This document shows positions 1 to 6,832 of a stretch of 14,211 bases of DNA, in pieces. A program made the position numbers and the translations under genes. Position 1 is the stretch's first letter. Each line of letters starts with the position of its first letter. The notes beneath the pieces are model-generated. The model was given only the letters and a program-made list of their open reading frames with translations. It ran no database searches and was not told the origin of the DNA. The DNA is taken from the NCBI GenBank assembly GCA_029858545.1, contig JAOUFA010000050.1:1-14211 (forward strand), in the 5' to 3' direction. Source of the stretch: Betaproteobacteria bacterium. Its GTDB lineage: Bacteria > Pseudomonadota > Gammaproteobacteria > Burkholderiales > SG8-39.

Positions 1-590
1 AAATCGGTCCTGATCAGGCCCGGCGCAATGGCGTTGACGCGCACCTTCTTCGGCCCCCATTCGGCAGCGAGGTTGCGCACCAGATGGTGGCTCGCCGCTT
101 TCGAAATACCGTAGCTGCCGATCACGGTATTCGCCACCAGGCCGGCGATCGAACCGGTGACGATGAAACTGCCGCCACCGCGCGCCGCCATTGCCGGCAG
201 CGTCAACTTGGCGAGCCACAGCACGCTTTTCACGTTGTTGGCGAACACCTTGTCGAAGGCCTCGTCGGGCAGATCGGCGAGCGGGCCGTAATAAGGATTC
301 GCCGCGGCGTTCGCCACCGCGATATCGATGCCTCCCCAGGCGGTCTGAACCCTCTCCACCAGCCGCACCAGGTCTTCCTGGCGCGATACGTTGCAGGGTT
401 GTGCGATCACCGGCCAGCCCCGGGATTCGAATTCCACGCGCAGCGCCTCGCAGGCCTCCGCCTTGCGGCTCGATACCGCCACGCGGGCACCGGCGCGCGC
501 CAGTTCCTCGGCAACCGATTTGCCGATGCCTCGCGTCGAGCCGGTGACGAGAGCCACCTTGCCGGAAAGGTCAAAAAGGGATTGCGTCAT
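1..590 (-). CDS. SDR family NAD(P)-dependent oxidoreductase (3' end outside window)
   Basis: Short-chain dehydrogenase/reductase, a cytosolic NAD(P)(H)-dependent alcohol or ketone oxidoreductase. The 196 visible residues start at ATG 590-588 and run off the left edge with no stop. Seen: the Rossmann dinucleotide motif TGSTRGIG (residues 16-23), an NAAA variant of the NNAG motif near 94, catalytic Ser147 (TGSIAG), the catalytic YGISK pair Tyr160/Lys164, and the late VNAIAPGLIRTD motif. Classical SDRs are about 250 residues, so some 50-60 C-terminal residues are missing. The gene is divergent from the IclR regulator at 815 with a 224-nt shared upstream region, the usual arrangement of a regulator and its target. 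A beta-oxidation 3-hydroxyacyl-CoA dehydrogenase or a catabolic alcohol dehydrogenase would fit, but the substrate cannot be read from the sequence. Confidence 0.93.
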   Translation of the reverse strand, partial: MTQSLFDLSGKVALVTGSTRGIGKSVAEELARAGARVAVSSRKAEACEALRVEFESRGWPVIAQPCNVSRQEDLVRLVERVQTAWGGIDIAVANAAANPYYGPLADLPDEAFDKVFANNVKSVLWLAKLTLPAMAARGGGSFIVTGSIAGLVANTVIGSYGISKAASHHLVRNLAAEWGPKKVRVNAIAPGLIRTD

Positions 591-615
591 GTTCTGCCCC
601 CCGCGCGCACGAATG

Positions 616-630
616 TTTCACCCTGCGAAA
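616..630. promoter_or_regulatory. candidate IclR-family operator (15-bp dyad) in divergent promoter region
   Basis: The dyad TTTCACCCTGCGAAA pairs TTTC (616-619) with GAAA (627-630), plus an inner C-G pair; 5 of 7 positions are symmetric. It lies 26 bp upstream of the SDR start in the SDR/IclR divergent region. A further pair of half-sites, GTTTCAC at 615-621 and GTGAAAC at 681-687, is inverted across 59 bp. IclR-family regulators often bind short dyads of TTTCGC/GCGAAA type. Assignment to the adjacent regulator is inference. Confidence 0.4.
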
Positions 631-645
631 TCAAATTCTGCTAAG

Positions 646-675
646 TTGACACAATACCGTCCCGGAAGGAATATC
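646..675 (+). promoter_or_regulatory. possible sigma-70 promoter for the IclR gene
   Basis: A perfect -35 hexamer TTGACA lies at 646-651. At 17-bp spacing the -10 position (669-674) reads GAATAT, only 3 of 6 to consensus, so the call rests mainly on the -35. It points toward the IclR gene and would leave a leader of about 130 nt. Confidence 0.3.
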
Positions 676-727
676 GAAACGTGAAACGTCGGTGCAGCCG
701 GTTGACTACGCCGACGTTGCAGTTTTC

Positions 728-750
728 GCGGCGCGGCAAGTGCGCGCCGC
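728..750. repeat. 8-bp perfect inverted repeat in the IclR leader
   Basis: GCGGCGCG (728-735) and CGCGCCGC (743-750) are exact reverse complements around a 7-nt loop. The hairpin would form in the 5' leader, about 65 nt before the IclR start. No T-tract follows, so it is not a plain terminator. It may affect leader stability, or simply reflect GC-rich sequence. Confidence 0.35.
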
Positions 751-799
751 CACTACCGCCGTAGCCATTGCCATAACCATTGCCAACACCAACACGAAC

Positions 800-806
800 A
801 AGGAGA
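800..806 (+). promoter_or_regulatory. ribosome-binding site that fixes the IclR start
   Basis: AAGGAGA at 800-806 sits about 9 nt before ATG 815. This supports that start over the in-frame upstream ATG at 692, which would add 41 low-complexity, Ala/Thr/Asn-rich residues not typical of the family. Confidence 0.75.
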
Positions 807-814
807 TAGGATTC

Positions 815-1642
815 ATGGGGGCACCGGAGACCAATGCCACGCTTGCGCTGGCATCGGGCGGGTTTGACTATGAGCACGAGGGCGACCGCCAGTTCGCCAC
901 CACCCTCGCGCGCGGGCTCGATGTGCTGCGCTGCTTTACGCCGATCGAGCCGCTGCTCGGCAACAAGGAGATTTCGCAACGCACGGGCCTTCCCAAGCCG
1001 ACGGTGTCGCGCCTCACCTACACCCTCACCAAGCTCGGCTATCTGCGCCACAACATGCGCCTGGGCAAGTATCAACTCGGCTCGGCGGTGCTCTCGATAG
1101 GCTATCCGCTGCTCGCTTCGATGAGCGTACGCCAGGTGGCGCGTCCCTTCATGAAGGAACTCGCCGATCACTGCAACGGTTCGGTATCGATCGGCATGCG
1201 CGACCGGCTGAGCATGGTGTACGTCGAATCGACGCGCAGCGGCAACGGACTCACCACGCTGCCCGACATCGGCACCGCGGTGCCGATCGCACAGGCCGCG
1301 GTCGGCCGTGCCTTTCTCGCCGCCTGCACGCCGCAAGAGCGCGAAGCGCTGCTCAACCAGATCAAGGTCAAGGAACCCGAAAGCCACCGCAAGTTCCGCG
1401 CGGCGATCGACAAGAGCCTGGACGACATCCGCGGTCGCGGCTTCTGCACCTCGATGGGGGAACTGCGCCGCGAGGTGTACGCGGTCGGGGTACCGATGCG
1501 CCGCACCGTCGACGGCGAGATCGTCGCCTTCAACTGCGGCGTGCCCGCCTTTACGCTCAAGAAGGGACAGCTCGAGGACGACATTGGGCCGCGCCTGGTG
1601 GCGATGGTGCGCAATGTCGAAGCCGCATTGGGGATGCACTGA
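815..1642 (+). CDS. IclR family transcriptional regulator
   Basis: DNA-binding regulator of 275 residues, the normal IclR length (about 250-280). An N-terminal winged helix-turn-helix spans roughly residues 28-85, including LGNKEISQRTGLPKPTVSRL and the following LTKLGYLRHN wing. The C-terminal IclR effector-binding domain follows from about residue 100 to the end, with typical elements such as PFMKELADHCNGSVSIGMRD, the VYVEST strand, TAVPIAQAAVGRAFLA, and the late RGFCTSMGELRREVYAVGVP segment. The start is set by the Shine-Dalgarno at 800. It is divergent from the SDR gene and probably controls it, perhaps along with itself; the dyad at 616-630 is the obvious candidate site. The effector is unknown; family members usually sense aromatic or short organic acids. 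Confidence 0.95.
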   Translation: MGAPETNATLALASGGFDYEHEGDRQFATTLARGLDVLRCFTPIEPLLGNKEISQRTGLPKPTVSRLTYTLTKLGYLRHNMRLGKYQLGSAVLSIGYPLLASMSVRQVARPFMKELADHCNGSVSIGMRDRLSMVYVESTRSGNGLTTLPDIGTAVPIAQAAVGRAFLAACTPQEREALLNQIKVKEPESHRKFRAAIDKSLDDIRGRGFCTSMGELRREVYAVGVPMRRTVDGEIVAFNCGVPAFTLKKGQLEDDIGPRLVAMVRNVEAALGMH

Positions 1643-1683
1643 CACGTGCCTCCCCGGCGCGGCGCCGCCCGCCAGGGTGCCAT

Positions 1684-1706
1684 GGCCGGGAATATCCTTC
1701 CCGGCC
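1684..1706 (+). terminator. perfect 9-bp hairpin downstream of the IclR gene
   Basis: GGCCGGGAA (1684-1692) and TTCCCGGCC (1698-1706) are exact complements around a 5-nt loop, 41 nt after the IclR stop and 40 nt before the next gene. There is no T-run, so termination would be weak or Rho-assisted. It could also act as a processing or attenuation hairpin between IclR and MscS. Confidence 0.45.
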
Positions 1707-1746
1707 ACCCCGGTTCGCCGGAGCCGGGTGTTGATCGGAATGAATC

Positions 1747-2649
1747 ATGACGGAGTTGACGCACTGGTTTCGTGAATTGATGAACGTGCCGCACTGGCAA
1801 GCCATGGCGTGGACGATGGGTCGCGTCGTGCTCATTCTCGTGCTCGGCTGGGTGCTGCACCGGCTCTCCAGACGCCTGATTCGTGCGTTTCGCCACTACA
1901 TGGCGAAACGCAGCGACGGCGAGGAAGCACGTCGCATCGAAACCCTGGCGCGGGTGTTCCGCTACATCGCCGCGGTGATCATCGTGATCGTCGCCGGCAC
2001 GCTCGTGCTGGGAGAACTCGGCATCTCGATCGCACCGATTCTCGCCACCGCCGGCGTGGCAGGCGTGGCGATCGGCTTCGGCGCGCAAAGCCTGATTAAG
2101 GACTACTTCAACGGTTTCTTCCTGCTCCTCGAGGACCAGATCCGGCAGGGCGACGTGGTCCAGATCGCCGGCCAAAGCGGTCTGGTCGAGGAAATCACCC
2201 TGCGCCACGTCCGGCTGCGCGATTTCAACGGACATGTCCACTTCGTGCCGAACGGCGAGATTACGATCGTGAGCAATCTGACGCGCGAATACGCGCAGAC
2301 GGTGATCGAAGTGGGCATCGCCTATCGCGAGGATCCCGACGAAGCGCTCGCCGTGATGCGCGAGGTCGGCCAGGCGATGCGCGACGACCCGCAGTTTGGC
2401 CCGAAGATCCGCGATGACACGGAAATCATCGGCGTCGAGCGCTGGGACGATTCGGCCGTCGTGCTGCGTTGTCGTCTCAAGGTGCAGCCGCTCGAACAGT
2501 GGAACGTACGGCGCGAATTCCTCAAGCGACTGAAGGCGGCGTTCGACGCGCGCGGCATCGAGATCCCCTACCCTCACCTCACGCTCTACCCGGGCCAGGC
2601 GAAGGACGGCAGCGCACCGGCGCTGAACGTGATCACCCGGGGCAAATAG
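1747..2649 (+). CDS. MscS family mechanosensitive ion channel
   Basis: Inner-membrane channel of 300 residues that would open under membrane tension to release osmolytes. Seen: an N-terminal membrane helix (about 24-38), a second helix at about 73-88 (RYIAAVIIVIVAGTLVLG), and the pore-lining TM3 region at about 96-127, with the Ala/Gly-rich AGVAGVAIGFGAQSLIKDY stretch diagnostic of the family. The beta domain follows (GDVVQIAGQSGLVEEI, HFVPNGEI, VSNLTR at about 176-180) and then an alpha/beta C-terminal domain to residue 300. The size is close to E. coli MscS (286). The start has only a weak GGA upstream, but the N-terminal extent fits the family. The Omp85-type barrel begins 14 nt after its stop, so the two are likely co-transcribed. 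Confidence 0.95.
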   Translation: MTELTHWFRELMNVPHWQAMAWTMGRVVLILVLGWVLHRLSRRLIRAFRHYMAKRSDGEEARRIETLARVFRYIAAVIIVIVAGTLVLGELGISIAPILATAGVAGVAIGFGAQSLIKDYFNGFFLLLEDQIRQGDVVQIAGQSGLVEEITLRHVRLRDFNGHVHFVPNGEITIVSNLTREYAQTVIEVGIAYREDPDEALAVMREVGQAMRDDPQFGPKIRDDTEIIGVERWDDSAVVLRCRLKVQPLEQWNVRREFLKRLKAAFDARGIEIPYPHLTLYPGQAKDGSAPALNVITRGK

Positions 2650-2663
2650 CGGACGCGCCGGAT

Positions 2664-3971
2664 TTGGAGACCCGAACTCTCCGCGGCCTGCGACGCGGCC
2701 TGCTGCGATGCCTGCTCGCCGCCTGTGCAGCATGGGTGTTCATTCCGCTGTCGCACGCCGAGGACGACGCTGCGCAAGCGGGCGTCCCCGAGCGCCGCAA
2801 ACCGCAGTTCGTCAAGGACTTCGGCTATGCGCTGTTTCCCTTTCCCTACAGCCTGCCCGGCATCGGCTCCGGTCTGAGCCTGGTCGGCGGCGCGATGAAT
2901 ATCGCCGACAGCTACACCGACGTGTACGGCATCGTGTTCAACGGCGACGTGGGCGGCGCATCGGTCGGCGTCGCCGATATCCACCTGCTGCCGCGCAATC
3001 TGATCCTCGACGTCGGCTTCGGCTCGGTGAGCAAGGTCACGATCCAGAGCTACAGTCAGCGCGGCATGCAGGGCGACAAGAACGACTACCGCCTGCTCGA
3101 GCTGGGCGATACCGCCTACGAGGGCGCGCGCCTCACGGCGACCTTTTTTGATCGCCGTTTCGAGATCAACGGCGCCTGGTACCAGGGCGCATCGCGGCTG
3201 AAGGGCATCCGCGACCGGGACGGCGCCGTGATCGTCAGTGCGCAGAACGCGCCGCGCGAGCGCGGTCACACCGCGCGGCTCGGCGCGCGCCTCGATCTGA
3301 CCGACGACTACGCCGACCCGCGGCGCGGTGTGCGCCTGGACCTCACGCGTTCGCAATCGCCCGCGCGCGGCGCCGGTGCGGCCTACTACGTGGTCGATGC
3401 CAACGCGACCGCCTATGTGCCGTTCGGCGCACGCAGCACCTGGGTCTTCAACGCGCTGCGCTCGGACGCGGTGGTCGTGCGGGCGGGCGAGACCGACCCG
3501 CTCCAGCTGCAACGGCAATCCGGTCTCGATTGCGGCGCGATCATCGATATACAGCAGCAAGCGTTCTGCAATCAGGTGATCGCCGGCATGGTGGCGCAAA
3601 ACACCTACGGCACCGCGACCGGCCTGGGCGGGTTCAATCGCCTGCGCGGCTACCCGCAGGGACGCTTCCAGGGCGCGCACACCGTCTTCTTCGGCAGCGA
3701 GTTCCGCTGGAACCTCACCGAGGAGCGCCGGCCCTTCGACCTCGTCTTCATGAAGGATGTGCGCACCCTGATCCAGCTCGCGCTCTTCTACGAGACCGGC
3801 GTGACCTCCGACCGGCGCGACGACCTGCTGCGTCGCCCGAACATGCGCGACGTGTACGGCCTGGGATTGCGCATCGTCACCGCCTCGGGGGTGGTGTTTC
3901 GCGGCGACCTCGGCTATGGAAACGAAGGGGTTGGCGCGGCGATCTTCATCGGCTATCCGTGGGAGTTGTAG
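2664..3971 (+). CDS. outer-membrane beta-barrel protein, Omp85/BamA-type barrel without POTRA domains
   Basis: Predicted outer-membrane protein of 435 residues. No ATG fits, so I place the start at TTG 2664: it gives an Arg-rich n-region, a hydrophobic core (LLRCLLAACAAWVFIPL) and a signal-peptidase site after SHA (residue 32). The frame is open upstream to 2469, but that part overlaps MscS and looks non-coding. The mature protein has amphipathic strands resembling the bacterial surface antigen (D15) barrel. It includes DDYADPRRG near 214-222, a hallmark of the family's barrel start, and LRGYPQGRF at 327-335, which corresponds to the conserved (V/L)RGY/F loop-6 motif. There is no room for POTRA repeats. 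Cys290 and Cys302 fall in one predicted loop and could form a disulfide. It follows MscS by 14 nt, suggesting an operon. Function is unknown: barrel-only members are not established assembly factors. Confidence 0.8.
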   Translation: METRTLRGLRRGLLRCLLAACAAWVFIPLSHAEDDAAQAGVPERRKPQFVKDFGYALFPFPYSLPGIGSGLSLVGGAMNIADSYTDVYGIVFNGDVGGASVGVADIHLLPRNLILDVGFGSVSKVTIQSYSQRGMQGDKNDYRLLELGDTAYEGARLTATFFDRRFEINGAWYQGASRLKGIRDRDGAVIVSAQNAPRERGHTARLGARLDLTDDYADPRRGVRLDLTRSQSPARGAGAAYYVVDANATAYVPFGARSTWVFNALRSDAVVVRAGETDPLQLQRQSGLDCGAIIDIQQQAFCNQVIAGMVAQNTYGTATGLGGFNRLRGYPQGRFQGAHTVFFGSEFRWNLTEERRPFDLVFMKDVRTLIQLALFYETGVTSDRRDDLLRRPNMRDVYGLGLRIVTASGVVFRGDLGYGNEGVGAAIFIGYPWEL

Positions 3972-3974
3972 CGC

Positions 3975-4004
3975 CGATCCGCACCCGCGGCGATGCCCGG
4001 ATCG
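3975..4004 (+). terminator. weak hairpin after the Omp85-type gene
   Basis: CGATCCG (3975-3981) and CGGATCG (3998-4004) are complementary across a 16-nt loop, starting 4 nt after the stop. No T-tract follows. It is a plausible Rho-assisted end of the MscS-Omp85 transcript, but a weak call. Confidence 0.3.
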
Positions 4005-4013
4005 CGCTGATTC

Positions 4014-4215
4014 ATTTGGTTTCGAATCTTATCGATCTCCCGACTTCCTGCGGTTGCACTGTACGCAACTGCGGGAACTCGGCAGACACTGGCGAATCCC
4101 AACTCGTAGTGTCGGTCCTCCCGCGAAGAGGTGCCCCCAGGGTCTCCGCTTTTGGCGCGGTTGCGTAAAGCGCAACCGCGCCAAAAGCGGAGATCGAAGA
4201 AATTCCAAACCAAAT
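4014..4215. repeat. 202-bp element with long terminal inverted repeats and two nested hairpins (REP doublet or MITE-like)
   Basis: The left end (4014-4057) and the reverse complement of the right end (4172-4215) align without gaps, with 33 matches over about 44 positions; both ends begin ATTTGGTTT and share TCGATCTCC and GCGGTTGC. Two internal hairpins use the same core. The left has arms 4040-4057 and 4065-4082 (15 of 18 pairs). The right has perfect 23-bp arms 4143-4165 and 4171-4193 around a 5-nt loop (TAAAG). The core GCGGTTGC or its complement thus occurs in four places in alternating orientation. No transposase is encoded. The closest known types are REP/REPIN or MITE elements; the exact family is not recognised. 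Confidence 0.8.
4143..4193. repeat. perfect 23-bp-arm hairpin within the 202-bp element
   Basis: Arms 4143-4165 and 4171-4193 are exact reverse complements, with a 5-nt loop. This is by far the strongest secondary structure in the window. The left-hand sister hairpin (4040-4082) has diverged at three of 18 pairs, so the right copy looks younger or under selection. In RNA it could end or stabilise transcripts from either side. Confidence 0.9.
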
Positions 4216-4313
4216 AGGTCGGCGCCATGTCGGCGCCTGCCCCTTGGCGCGCTCCCGCCGCGGGGAAATCGATACCCGCCCCGGTGCGCGGAGATTCCTT
4301 GCCAAAGTACCGC

Positions 4314-4319
4314 TATCAT
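4314..4319 (+). promoter_or_regulatory. possible -10 element (TATCAT) for a leaderless racemase transcript
   Basis: TATCAT at 4314-4319 ends 7 nt before ATG 4327, so initiation at the usual distance would fall at or next to the start codon. No Shine-Dalgarno is present just upstream. The -35 region (about 4291-4296, GAGATT) does not match consensus, so this is tentative. Confidence 0.25.
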
Positions 4320-4326
4320 TGCCCGC

Positions 4327-5475
4327 ATGGGACCGCTCTCCGGCCTGCACATCCTCGAGTTCGAAGCGATCGGCCCCGCGCCGTTCTGCGGCATGCTGCT
4401 CGCCGACATGGGCGCCGACGTGCTGGTCGTCGATCGCCCGCTCGCGGCCGACCTGGGACTGGAGCGCGAACGCCGCAGCGACCTGATGATGCGCGGCAAG
4501 CGCTCGGTGACCCTCGACCTCAAGTCGGGCAACGGCGCGCAGGCGGCGCTACGGCTCATCGAGCGCGCCGACGCGCTCATCGAAGGCTTCCGGCCCGGCG
4601 TGATGGAGCGCCTCGGGCTCGGCCCCGAGCAGGCGCTCGCGCGCAATCCGCGCCTCGTCTACGGCCGCATGACCGGCTGGGGCCAGGACGGTCCGCTCGC
4701 GCCGCGCGCCGGGCACGACATCAACTACATCGCGCTCGCCGGCGTGTTGAATGCGATCGGGCGCGCGGGCGAGCCGCCGGTGCCGCCGCTCAACCTGATC
4801 GGCGATTTCGGCGGCGGCGGCATGCTGCTCGGCTTCGGCATCGTTTGCGCGCTGCTCGAGGCGCAGCGCTCGGCACGCGGACAGGTGGTCGATGCGGCGA
4901 TGATCGACGGCGCATCGCTCCTTGCGACGATGTTCGCCGGGCTGATCGCCGCCGGCCGCTGGAGCGAGGAGCGCGATGCCAACATTCTCGACGGCGGCGC
5001 GCCCTGGTACGACGCCTACGAAACGCGCGACGGCAAATACGTCGCGATCGGCGCGATCGAAGCGCGTTTCTATGCGGAGCTGCTCGCGCGCCTGGGGCTC
5101 GCCGGGCGGCCGCTTCCCGCGCAGCACGATCGCGCGCGCTGGCCGGAGCTGCGTGCGCACTTCACCGCGGCATTTCGCGGCAAGACGCGCGACGAGTGGT
5201 GCAAGGTATTCGAGGGGTCGGACGCCTGCTTCGCGCCGGTACTCGGGTTCGGCGAGGCACGGCGCCACCCGCAGCATCTCGCGCGCAGGAGTTTCGTCTC
5301 GCTCGACGGGATCGAGCAGCCGGCGCCCGCGCCGCGCTTTTCGCGCACTCCGGCGGGCATCGCGCGCCCGCCCCCCGAGCGCGGCGCGGCGGGGCAGGCG
5401 GCGCTCGCCGCCTGGGGCTACACCGCCGAAGACATCGCCGCGCTGCGCGCGCTCGGCCTCGGCACGCGCGACTGA
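4327..5475 (+). CDS. alpha-methylacyl-CoA racemase (CaiB/BaiF CoA-transferase family III fold)
   Basis: Cytosolic enzyme of 382 residues that would interconvert 2R and 2S 2-methylacyl-CoA thioesters so branched chains can enter beta-oxidation, which needs the S form. The sequence follows the AMACR/MCR branch of family III: PAPFCGMLLADMGADV near 17-32, MRGKRSVTLDL near 55-65, AGHDINY near 128-134, NLIGDFGGGG near 156-165, and LDGGAPWYDAY with IGAIE to 245. The mycobacterial MCR catalytic residues His126, Asp156 and Glu241 have counterparts at His130, Asp160 and Glu245, all offset by four, which supports racemase over plain CoA transferase. Length matches the family (about 360-385). The start is ATG 4327, with no ribosome-binding site visible. 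It is convergent with the acyl-CoA dehydrogenase-like gene, 21 nt apart. Confidence 0.92.
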   Translation: MGPLSGLHILEFEAIGPAPFCGMLLADMGADVLVVDRPLAADLGLERERRSDLMMRGKRSVTLDLKSGNGAQAALRLIERADALIEGFRPGVMERLGLGPEQALARNPRLVYGRMTGWGQDGPLAPRAGHDINYIALAGVLNAIGRAGEPPVPPLNLIGDFGGGGMLLGFGIVCALLEAQRSARGQVVDAAMIDGASLLATMFAGLIAAGRWSEERDANILDGGAPWYDAYETRDGKYVAIGAIEARFYAELLARLGLAGRPLPAQHDRARWPELRAHFTAAFRGKTRDEWCKVFEGSDACFAPVLGFGEARRHPQHLARRSFVSLDGIEQPAPAPRFSRTPAGIARPPPERGAAGQAALAAWGYTAEDIAALRALGLGTRD

Positions 5476-5493
5476 CCGGCGCGGCGATCGGTC
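5474..5493. terminator. weak shared dyad between convergent genes
   Basis: GACCG (5474-5478) and CGGTC (5489-5493) are complementary across a 10-nt loop in the 21-nt gap between two convergent stop codons. There is no T-tract. It could be a modest bidirectional terminator; the stem is short enough to occur by chance in GC-rich DNA. Confidence 0.2.
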
Positions 5494-5496
5494 CGC

Positions 5497-6717
5497 TTAC
5501 TCCGGCCCGGCGCCCGCGCCCCGATGCGCATAGCCGTCGCGCGTTTGCGGCGTGCGGATGCCGAGAATCGCGCCCGCCACCTGCGTGCGCAGGATCTGCG
5601 TGGTGCCGCCCGCGATCGGGAACATGCGCGCATCGCGGACCTTCCGCTCCAGCGCGAAATTGCGCGAGTAGCCCATCGCGCCGAAGAGTTGCATCGCATC
5701 GTTGGTGACGCGTACCGCGGTGTCGGCCGCGAACACCTTCGCCTGCGCCGCCTCGAGCTTGTCGGGGAAGCCCTCGCCGGCTCGGCTTGCCGCCTTGTAG
5801 ATCAGCGCCTGGGCGGCGGCGAGCTGGATCGACATGTCAGCCAGCATCCACTGCACCCCCTGGAACTCGGCGATCGGCCGGCCGAACTGGCGGCGCTCGC
5901 GCGCGCGCTCCAGCGCGAGCTCGTAGGCGCTCTCGGCGATGCCCAGCGCGACGGTCGCCGCGCCGACGCGCTGGCCGTTGTAGGCGTCCATCAGTCCGGC
6001 GAAGCCCTTGCGCAGTCCCTGCGGCGGGATCAGGAGCATCTCCTCGGCCACTTCGAGGTCCCGGAACAGCAGCTCGGTCTCGGGCAGCCCGCGTACCCCC
6101 ATCGCCGGTTCGCGCCGGCCGATCACGAGCCCCTGGGGATCGTCCGACTGCGGATCGCGCACCACGATGAATCCGCCGATACCCTGTTCCTTGCCGTCGT
6201 GAAAGACCCGCGCGAAGATCAGGTGCAACCGCGACACGCCACCGCCGGTGATCCAGTGCTTCCTGCCGTTGAGCACATATCGATCGCCGCGGCGATCGGC
6301 GCGCGTGGTCATCTCGGTCGCCGCGCTCCCGGCATCGGGCTCGGTGATGCAAATCGCCGGTTTGTCTCCCGACAGGACCAGCGACGCCGCCAGGCGCTTT
6401 TGCGCCTCGCTGCCGTATCGCATGATCGCGCCGAGCGCACCCATATTCGATTCGACGCAGATACGCCCGGTCGTGCTGCATGCCCTCGCCATCTCCTCGA
6501 TCAACACCACCGCCTCGAGGTACGAAGCACCGCGGCCACCGTATTGCACCGGAAGGGTCATGCCCATGAAGCCTTCGCGCTTCAGCACCGCGACGCAATG
6601 CCACGGGTACTGCTCGCTGCGGTCGGTCTCAGCCGCGTGCGGCGCGATGTCGGTGCACGCGACCTGCCGCACCTTCTGCCGGAATGCCTTCACGTCCTCA
6701 GGCAAATCGAAAAGCAT
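5497..6717 (-). CDS. acyl-CoA dehydrogenase-fold enzyme lacking the catalytic Glu; probable 3-sulfinopropionyl-CoA desulfinase-like protein
   Basis: FAD-dependent ACAD-superfamily protein of 406 residues, normal length. Seen: the N-terminal helical domain, the mid beta-domain with ITEPDAGS (125-131) and HWITGGG (154-160), and the C-terminal helical domain with RRQFGRPIAEFQ (275-286), QLFGAMGY (343-350) and GGTTQILR (370-377). The usual base Glu of short/medium-chain enzymes (YEGT) is replaced by Gly370 (IAGGT), and the alternative site used by isovaleryl- and long-chain enzymes, just before a conserved Arg, is Gln249 (NGQR). Arg85 (STTGR) and Gln249 match the Arg84/Gln246 pair I recall for the Advenella mimigardefordensis desulfinase, which also lacks the Glu. 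Much of the sequence (MGVRGLPETEL, AYNGQRVGAATVALG, C-terminal PQTRDGY) resembles that enzyme. It would cleave 3-sulfinopropionyl-CoA to propionyl-CoA and sulfite. A GAGG site precedes the ATG. Fold is certain; the substrate is inferred. Confidence 0.85.
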   Translation of the reverse strand: MLFDLPEDVKAFRQKVRQVACTDIAPHAAETDRSEQYPWHCVAVLKREGFMGMTLPVQYGGRGASYLEAVVLIEEMARACSTTGRICVESNMGALGAIMRYGSEAQKRLAASLVLSGDKPAICITEPDAGSAATEMTTRADRRGDRYVLNGRKHWITGGGVSRLHLIFARVFHDGKEQGIGGFIVVRDPQSDDPQGLVIGRREPAMGVRGLPETELLFRDLEVAEEMLLIPPQGLRKGFAGLMDAYNGQRVGAATVALGIAESAYELALERARERRQFGRPIAEFQGVQWMLADMSIQLAAAQALIYKAASRAGEGFPDKLEAAQAKVFAADTAVRVTNDAMQLFGAMGYSRNFALERKVRDARMFPIAGGTTQILRTQVAGAILGIRTPQTRDGYAHRGAGAGPE

Positions 6718-6832
6718 GCCTTACCTCGTCTGTGTCAATCGGGCGCCACCGCCGCCGGCGCCGGTTCGCGGCATGGGATTGTCTCTCAATCATCGAAAGA
6801 TCGCTCACCACCGTCGGTCCGGGAAAAGCCAT

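Noticed and set aside
692..814. N-terminal extension of the IclR gene from ATG 692
   Set aside because: Low-complexity residues and no ribosome-binding site, whereas ATG 815 has a clear one and gives the family length.
641..1708. 355-residue minus-strand frame opposite the IclR gene
   Set aside because: No recognisable domain or ribosome-binding site; it is a shadow of the IclR coding frame.
2469..2663. N-terminal extension of the Omp85-type gene
   Set aside because: It overlaps the MscS coding sequence and would place 65 Arg-rich residues ahead of a normal signal peptide.
1168..2733. 521-residue open frame on the minus strand across IclR and MscS
   Set aside because: It lies antisense to two well-supported genes, has Arg/His-rich composition with no domain, and arises from the GC-rich codon pattern.
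3953..4228. Minus-strand 91-residue frame and similar frames across the inverted-repeat element
   Set aside because: They are translations of the palindromic element, repeating themselves because of the inverted repeats. No ribosome-binding site or domain.
4227..5708. 493-residue plus-strand frame overlapping the racemase
   Set aside because: Arg/Ala-rich shadow in another frame of the racemase gene.
6735..6745. TTGACA on the minus strand upstream of the ACAD-like gene
   Set aside because: A -10 at normal spacing would fall inside the coding sequence, so it cannot drive that start.
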